From positions 1-47,736 of IMG/VR virus record IMGVR_UViG_3300027797_000044: 47,736 bases of DNA. One strand, 5' to 3'. The stretch comes from a virus. The notes under the pieces were generated by a model. It had not been told where the DNA came from. It ran no database searches and saw nothing but the letters and a program-made list of their open reading frames with translations. A program made the translations under genes and the position numbers. Shown here in pieces: positions 7,301 through 16,300 of this stretch (position 1 is the stretch's first letter; the number at the start of each line of letters is the position of its first letter).

Positions 7301-10300
7301 CGGTGCGTAGGTCGGAATCGCTATACTTTATGGCATCTACGCCGTACTTTTTGAAAAGAGAATGTATGGAAGGGTGGATGAATATCTGCCATACGCTTGT
7401 TTGGAACCTGTTAAGTTCATCATCACGAGCTTCGTCAAACGCTTGCGTAAGCTCTTCCCTTAGTTCAGTTAGATCCAAGTTCTTGCCCTGGTTTATGCGT
7501 TCAACCTCGCTGATTATCTTGGCGATAAACTCGTCCTCACGCTTTACTATGTACTCGTCTGCGGTCAATCCATCTGGGTCGGCCTTGCGCATCTTATCTA
7601 TTACCGATCGAGAGTCTATGGAGTGGCCTATCTTGCTGATATCGACGATGTTCTTGGCGTTAATATACACCTGTACAACAGCGCCTGTAGTTCCTGCCGA
7701 TGGAAGCGACTTGTTGTGGTCCTCATGTGCGTACTGCGCGGCGTAGTCAGGGTCAGCTGCTACATGGAAAAGGCCATCTTCGCTCATGTTTGCATCAAGT
7801 GTTTCGTACGCACCACTTTGACCTCGATAAAGGGCGTGTTTAACGGACGAGTCCTTTACGAACGTCTTTATCTGCTCCGCTCGCTCAGGGCTCATCTTGT
7901 TACGGCCGAGTATATTTACAACAAACGTGCTTCCGTCGCCCTTGCGCACCATGGCTTCGCCAATCGGGTAGGAGGCCTCTGACTTATTGGTTTCTGGAGA
8001 AACCACGGGGTCTGCTTTTAACTTTCGATCACCTTGACTCATGAGAGTTGGTCCCCTGTCGTCCTTGCTTATGCCTCGTCCAGCCCTGGCCTTATCGCCT
8101 TCGTTAAAGGCAAATAAGTCGTAATGGGATGGGTCTATCTTGGATTTTAGGCTTGCTGATTGGAACACCTTTTTAGCGCGATTTGCAGCCGATTGCTTAA
8201 GGTCGCGGACAAACGCCGGATCGAGCTTTAGCGCCTCAAGGTCAACCGTTGGGCCGTTCTTATCGTGAAGTGCGTCAGTGTTGAAAACGTGGCTTATGCG
8301 TCCACGAACAAGCACTTCACCGTTCTTCCCGTATATCGGATGATCTATGCGGCCATACGATTCATACGAGTCAGGTATCCACTGCCCCTGATCGCCTTCT
8401 GGGTCAAGCCACTCTTGGTGGTCTGATAAGCCGTTATCGGAATACTTACCCGTCGTATTTGCCCCCTCAAACTGAACGCCCATCTTTGACACGGCCCATA
8501 AGTCTCCATACGAGGATATGTAGTCACCGTCATCAACCTGAACCGACGACTCGTTTGTGTCTTTTATGTCTATCGGTTTCCTGCGGTCTGATGATGTATC
8601 CGAAAGGTCTGGTTCTTCGTCATTTGAATGGCCTATGTCAAACCATGTAGGCATGCCGGTCTGGTCACGAACTGGCAATCCGTCTGACCCGATTTTCTGC
8701 CCTGGCTTTACGTTTCTGAAATAGTTTTCTCCCTCTGCGCCTTCTATGCGACTCATCTGCTGCTGGTCAGAGCCGAGCCCGCCCATGTTCGTGGAGCCTT
8801 CTTGGTCCGGGTTGTAGCGCCCTTCGGCAAAGTTCTTGAGTATCTTGGCGGCTATGTCCTTGCCGAATAACTGACGGAAGGTGACCTTGATGGTTTCCCA
8901 TAGGCCAGCCAACTTTTCCTTCCAATTCTTGGAGCGACCGAGATAGACCGGATCGCTGTTAAGTTGGCGCATAACGGTTTCCTTGAATTCTTCAGCAAAG
9001 TACTCGTCAGGGGTAGTAAGGCGGTAGGTTTCGTCCGTAAGGCGCAAGCGATACATCGTCGAACCCTTCGGGAAACCCTCCTTCTTGATTTCTTCGGGGG
9101 TAAGCTTGATCAGCAGGCCGGTCGGGTTGTCGAGGTTGGCGTTTGTGACCTGTTGCGGGGTGAAACGACGACGGGCCCAGTCCTTGCGGTCGGTCGCGCT
9201 TAGGAGCGTATCCAGGCCCTTGTTCTTCTTAAGGAAATCGACGCGCTTTTCGCGCATTTCCTTGAGCACCGCTTGGCGGTCGGCTTCGGGCAGGAAGCGC
9301 GTGATGTGGTGGGCTATTTCGTGAGCAGCAGTTTCCTCGAACCGACCGGAAAGTATGGCATCGTGGAATATGGTAATGATGCGGCTAATGGTCTTGTACT
9401 GGCCTTGGGCGCCTTCTGGACCACTGCGGATGTTCATCTTGACGCCCTCGAAGAACTGGGCGCCAATCTTGTTCATGATGCGAGTGATGCCCTCGATCTG
9501 CTTTGGGGTTATTCCACCCCGTAGGCGAAGTTCGTCGGTGACTCGGGAGACTATGCCAGCGTAGCCCTTTCGGCCTTCTGGATCGCCGGCACGGTTCTCG
9601 GCGGTCTGCTTCTTGCGGCGGTCGAGTTCGTCGGCCTTGCGGGCGTCAGCGTCTGGATCGCGCTGGCTCTTAAAGTCCCATTGTCCAAATGGTTTGAATT
9701 TTCCGTATTCATTTCCTGAGCTGTCCATAACCTCAGCAAATTCAATTCCAGTTTTCCCTTCACCGGTAGCCGCCGTAAACTTACTTATATTTTCAGTAAT
9801 ACTTACCGCATCACTAGCGTGTACCCCGTCACCAATATAGACAAATAGCTGACTTGCATTTGTGCGTTCTATTGCTGCTATAAGGTTTCCAAGCACCCCT
9901 GGCTGCTTTAGTTTTACCATTTGATCAGTAGTCATTGGTATTGCCCCTACAGGACGCGCCTTTCCGTCTAATAGTAACATTCCAGGCTTTCCTTCTAGTA
10001 ACACCTTGCTTGCGCTTAAGGCATCGCTGGCGTTCATTATTTCACCAAACGACAACGCGCCTTTTTTGGTGAACATTCGTTCCGTTATTTTAATTTTGAA
10101 TTTTGGAGTTTTTTGCGGAATTAATTTATCTGGGATTTGATTGCGTCCGGCACCAGGCGCAGATTGTTTGTCATTAATGTAAGCGTATTTATTGCCTGCA
10201 ATTGCAATAAGGCCTTTGTACTCTATCCCGGAACCTTCAAATAAGCTTCTAAATGTAACGCTAACGCCAATGTCTGCGCGGGATAATTGGGATGTATCGT

Positions 10301-13300
10301 TTGGATGGTTGTGAACTATCCACACTTTTGCGGCACCAGTTACGCCAAGCGCCTGCCCCATGAGCAGGACTGGATACATGTTGGCCGAAGATATAAAACC
10401 TATGCTATTTCTTCCTACATGGATAATCCGATCATCTTTATCCACAACTACTACGGCTGTGTTTTCCTGCGGGCGCTGAGCAAACCATTCACCAACGGCA
10501 ACGGCTACGTCTTCTGCGGTTCTCGCCTTATCCGTTCCGCTCATAACTACCTGGACCGTGGCCTGCTCAACGATATTAGATACCTTTCCGTTTATCTCGA
10601 CGGAGTGAATGATATCAATGGCGGGTACGGTGCTTGTTGCCACTTGCGCCTGATTGGATGCTATCTTTTGGGCGTCCTTTATTACTTCTTTCTTACTTGG
10701 GATCTTTTTGGGCTTGGCGTCACTGTTTTCCTCAACGTCCCGGCGGGAGAACGGATTGTCGCCCGTATCTGCATCTTCGTTAGGGGTGTAGAGGCGCTTC
10801 ACGCCGTAGTCCGTAGGACTGTCGGACTGGGCGGCTACGCCGCCTACGCCACCTTCTGGAGTTAGCATTTCGCCCCTGGCGGCTCTGGCTATGAGGTCCA
10901 TCAGGACGTCCGTATTGGCGTTGGTCGGGTCAACCTGCGTCCAGCCTCGTTCGGCAAGGGCCTGGGCTAAGTCACTAAGCATGCCGTCTGCGGCGTCCTT
11001 GAGGTTCTTCTTGTATTCCAGATCAGTTTCAGCGCGCTTAAGGTCAATCTTGCCGTAGCGCTTGGGAAGTCTGGCTAACTTTATGAAACGACCTTTGCCT
11101 ATTTGCTGGGCTAGGCCGAGTAGTTCCTGGTGGCCGAAAACCGCTGGAAGGGTGGGTATGGCTATCCTTCCGTTGCTTGATTTTGTAATGCCTTCAATGT
11201 CGGCAATCAGGTCGCCCTTAACTTCTTCTCCTTCTTCACCGAACTCAGCAGCAGCGCGCTCCTTATTGTCCTCTCTGGTGGCCAATTCACGCCCAACTGC
11301 GTCATACAAGTCCTCCCCGACTTCATCGGCCGTAAACTTGGCCATAAACTCATTTAGCGCATCGTCCGATATGATATCGAAATCAATCTCGTCCGTTTGC
11401 ATGCCAGAAAGAAAAGTGCTTTCGGCCTCAAACTGGGCGATCAGCTTCTCGGCCGCATCGCGTTTGGCGTTCCAGCCCTCCCCCTTGCTCATGTTCTTGA
11501 TAATGCCGGCGAGTTCTTTTCGGGCGGCGGTAACGTCGGCGGGCTCATTGTCCGTAAACGGCTTCAGGATGCTTTCCGCGTTGGCTTCCGACGTTCCAGC
11601 CTGGGCTTCGTAGGAGCTAATGGCGTCCATGACCTCCTTAACGGAGTATGTCTGAACAAACATGTCTGCGCTGCTTCGGCTTGCCCTGAAGACGTTTTCG
11701 CTGACAAGTTTTTTGAGCTTCTTGCGCTGGGTTTCGAGGCGCCGGTTGTCGCTTGGCTTGGACTTAAGGGCTTCCTTGACCGCCTTCATCTTGTCTAACA
11801 CAAACTGGCGAGCCTTGCGGGTATCCTCATTCGGGGACTCGTTAACGAGTTCCTGCTGGTCGATGATGCCACGATCCAGACCCTTGATGCCTTGAATGTC
11901 GGTGCGCGGGGCTTCGGCCTGGGTGGGCTTGGCTTCGCTTTCCACGCCTAGATCCTTGAGCATAGACTCGTACTCGCTTCGGGTTATGGTTCCCTGGTCG
12001 AACATCCTGTTAATACGATCAATGGATTTTTTCTTAGCTTCGGAGTCCTTGTCGGCTTGAGTCGGCTCTGCCTTATCGGGTTTAGCCTCTGGCTTTCCGA
12101 GTTGCTCGTTAAGTTGTTGGGCCATCTCATTGAGGGTGTCCGCAAGGTTGTTGAGTTCGTCGATAAGGTCGCTGCGCTCGCTGAATTGGTCCTCGCGGCC
12201 CATATCTTCAATGTTGCTGGCTTTATCCTCGTGCCTAGATGCCAGATCCTGGGCTTCGCTGGCCAACTCCAGTAGCTTCCCGACGTTTTCAGGGCTAGGG
12301 TTAGATTCGACGGCTTCAAGGGCTGCCTCAACCCTGGGTATAATTCCCTTGTTTCCGTTGACTTCTTTGTCCGACGACACGGTTCCCTGGGCGGCACCCT
12401 CAAGGCTGTCTTTAATTTCATCATGGAATCGCGCGCTTTGCTCCTCGATGATATCTTTTATTTGTGCCGTAGTGGCGCTCTCCGTTTCTGGGCTTATCGT
12501 GGCATCCACAGGCAGCTCCATGACTCGCTTGAGTTCATTCTTCGCCCAAGCCTTTCTGGATGAAACCTCATAATACGACGATATGACTCCCTTCAGCGCC
12601 AATATGTAATCCGATCGGCCAAGCATTGTAATTTTTACACCGCTTACGCCGGCTGGATCCTTGAATAATTGAGTGCTATTTTCTCTTTGAGCACTTTCAA
12701 AAGCATCCTTAATTAAAGCAGGCCTCGTTGTGTTTCCAAGTTTGTCGGCAACGTCCTTGATGGTGCCGCCAGCTTCTTTTATCCTTGCCAATATGTTACT
12801 AAGGTACCCTTGACCAAGTAGGGATTCCTTTGTTCGTTCTTTGTTGCTGATTAACAATTCATCAAGTTTTGCGTTAAGCTCAATCAATAGCTTACTTAAA
12901 GCGGCATTAACTTTTTTAGGAGGATTAAGACCGGCCTCGTATTTGGCGATGGTGTCCCGGAGCGTTTGCTGCTGTTGTGGGCTCTTGCCTGACTTCTCAA
13001 GCTTAGCCAGTTGGGTGCGGGCCTGGGCTACATAGGCGGGCTCCGTGCCGGCGGTGGTCAGTTCGGCCGTCGTGTCCGCCGGCTTGGCCTGAGTTTCGGT
13101 AGCGCTTCCGCCCGTCAGGTTAAACGTGTCAGAGGTGTCAATTAGCTCGCTCTGGCTGGAGCCGAGCTGGCGGGGCTTCTCGGCTGGTTGATTGATTTGC
13201 TCGTTCTTTGCCTGGTGAGCCTCGGCGAGATCAAGAAAAGCTTTAAACCTCTTGGCCATCTTGCCCGGCTTATTTGGCTTGTTCCAGTTAGGGCCATGCT

Positions 13301-16300
13301 CGTTAAGAGTGCCCTTCCTTAGAGCAGCAACTACATCTTCAATAGTAGTAAGCTCTTTCGGTATGATTATATCGGACCAATCAAGCCACAATGGAATTAT
13401 TGAACCATTTTTTCTTTTTGTTCCCGTGTCCTCGTGAAACTCTATCTCAATCGGCCCGTCATCAGTAACAAACTTCTTTCCGTCATTTCTTATCTTAATG
13501 CCTATCTGTATTACGTCACCCTTTTTGCTTTCGATCTGATTGGTAAGGTCTATAACATACATGTCACCTTTTACTTTTCCGGTATAGTGATTTGATATTT
13601 CGTCTTTAATGAAGGTAAGTCCTCCAATCCTTACAAGAGGCCCTTCGTATCTGAGCGGCTTTGGCTTGGTGGACTGATCTTTCGACTTAAGCTGCTTTGC
13701 CCTTTCCTCGATATTTACTCCAAGCTTCTTGGCCAACTCGTTTCTTTGCTTCCTATGAGACTTAGGGTTTCCTGAAAACTTTTCACTCCAGTCCATTATC
13801 TCGATGAGATGGTCCAGATATCTGCTCTCAGAAACCCATCCTTCACCTATAATCTTGTAGGGGGTTTCTTTTGATTTTTCGCCCTCAGACGACCGAACTT
13901 CAGGCGTTTCATCATCAGCGGCAGTAGGCTCCTGTTTTGCAGGCTTAACTTTTAACTTAAACCCCAGGATGGACTCGGCCTCGGCCACGGCTTCTTTCGT
14001 GCTGAGCCCTTCGGCGTTCTGTCTTGCTATATCTTTTTCAACTTCTACCGCCTCGTTGTCGCCGTCGCCGTCATATTCTTCAATGTTTTCGGCGTTTTTC
14101 TGGATTTTGTCAAGGATCGCCTTGTCCGCCTCGCTGTGCTTGACCACCTTTCTTTTCTCCTGGTCTATCTTCTTGATCTGCTCGGGCGTAAGAACATCCG
14201 ACTCCATAAGGTGACGAACCTTGGCTATCTGCTCCTGCTTTGATCCGTCTATGTCGGCCCTTATCCGGTAGTAGCGGTTGTTATTGGGGTCAAATACGAT
14301 GGATCCTTCGAGTCCTATCTCTCCGGCAGCTATGCGCTCAACGGCATAAGAGTTCTTCGGGGCCTGGCCCCACTCGATCTGCCACTTTCCGCGCTTAATC
14401 TGGATGATGCCGAAGGAAACCTTGTCGTACTTTCCGACTTCTCCGCCTACCTGTCCCGTGAATGGAACCTCCGTACCGTCAGGCAGCGTGGCCTTAATGC
14501 CGTTTACCATGTCGGACATTTGGGGCTCACCGAAGCTATGCCACGTCAATATGTCGCCGTACTGAGGGCGATTATCCTTGTCCTTGGTGTCGAACTTAAT
14601 CTTGGTTGGCTTTTCGGTAAGCGAACCTTCCTTAATGGCACCCTTTACAGGTCTAAGAACGTAAGGGTTATTTGCGTTTGAGATCTCAAGTTCGCTTCCG
14701 GCGGCCTTTCTTCCTATTGCTTCGCTATCCTTAGGGTCAGAAGGATTTTCTGCGCCAAGCGGAAGTGCAGCCATGCCATTAAGCTGGTTAATAAGGCTAT
14801 CAATTTCGGATGCGTCAAATCGCCCATCTGAAAACTTGATTTCCTTGCCAGCCTTATGGAGAGGATTGCCCTGCGCGTCCAAAGTATCCTTTAAGCTTAC
14901 GACTACAAACTTTTTGCCCTCTTGGTTGACCTTGTAACTACCGGTTGGGTCTACATATCCATCTCCGGATTTAGTGTATCCTGCGTCTTTTAGCTTTGCT
15001 TCGTACCCGTCGGCATCGGCCGGTTTCTGTGTTGGCTTTTCGGCGGTTTGTGCTCGAGGTGCAACCGGTGCAGGAGGTTGGCGAACGGCATCCCGGTTGA
15101 AGCCAGGGGCGTATTGCTCGGCTGCAATACTCTTAAGCGTCGAACGTATTTCACCCTTATCCAATTCGGAAACGCCCGAGCCTGGCTGGGACGCGACATA
15201 CAGGGCAATCTTGCCTGCGTTGACTCGCTCATCCCAGGTAATGCCCTGCATCATGCGCTTGACTGCGTTGCCAAGGAGATCCTTTGAGAACTTCTCGATG
15301 AAGTTTTTAAGTCCTTGCTGGTTATAGGCCTCTGGCTTGTTTGAACCAGTACGCAGGAAGTTGGCCATCTGTTCGTAGAACTGCTTTCGGTAAGCCATTT
15401 CAATGGATTGCGATGGCATGTACTTGGTGTCCTTGTCAGCATAGGAGTGCTCCATTTGCTTGTTGACCATGCGAGCAAGCCCTTCGGCCGTAGAGACGGC
15501 TAGATTTTGATCCTTGGTTGATAACTGCGTAAGTATCTCCCCGGTGGAGTTAACAACGCGCTCAACAAATACTGGGTCGGCGGGCTTTAAGCCGCCGGTA
15601 CGGCGGTGCGCTTCCGCGTTAAGGCCAACGACGCTATTGGCAGCCTGTGCTGGCTCCATGGCAGCGTGGGCGGTAAGCAAGCCCTGTTGGTCAAGGGTTT
15701 CGTGCGCAGGGATGTGCTGCGGGACAAAGTTGACCTGGCCCTGGCCGTCAGCAGCAACGGTTACGGCGGGAGCCGTGCCTGGATTGGTGCTCGGAGCGGC
15801 AGGGGTTGCCGTGGGTGGGGTTACTGCGGTTGGCGCAACCGGTGCAGGCAAAGGATTTGAACCTGCGGTTGTCGATTGATTGGTAGGACCTACGGCGGGA
15901 GCCGGCTTGCTATCAAATAGCTTTTGCGCTTCTTCAAGAGAGTTAGCCGCGCCAATCTTACTCAAGTTTCCTGGATTTTTTGGATCAGTTCTAAAGACTT
16001 CAAATAAACCTCCCTTCTCCATGATTACGCCGTCACCTTTATCGTTCCTATACTGGTTAGGTCTATCGGCTCGAGCGGTCCATTTAGAGGTTTGAGCAGG
16101 CGCTTGAGCCTGGGGTTGTGCGGTCTGTGGCTGTGTAGCTGGGGCGCTGGCTCGGGCCGCCTCGCGAGCGACTCGGGCTGCATATTCAGGTGTGCCCTCT
16201 ACATACGATGGGGGCTTTGGTCGTCCGTTTTGATAGTGCGTCGCTGAGTATTTATTTCTCCATTCCGTGTAGGCTTCGCTCCACTTCTGTCTGTCTTCAA

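Noticed and set aside
10287-10865. 192-codon plus-strand open frame
   Set aside because: It is antisense to the JAB region of the giant gene. The minus-strand product has clear catalytic motifs, while this one has no recognisable composition or start signal.
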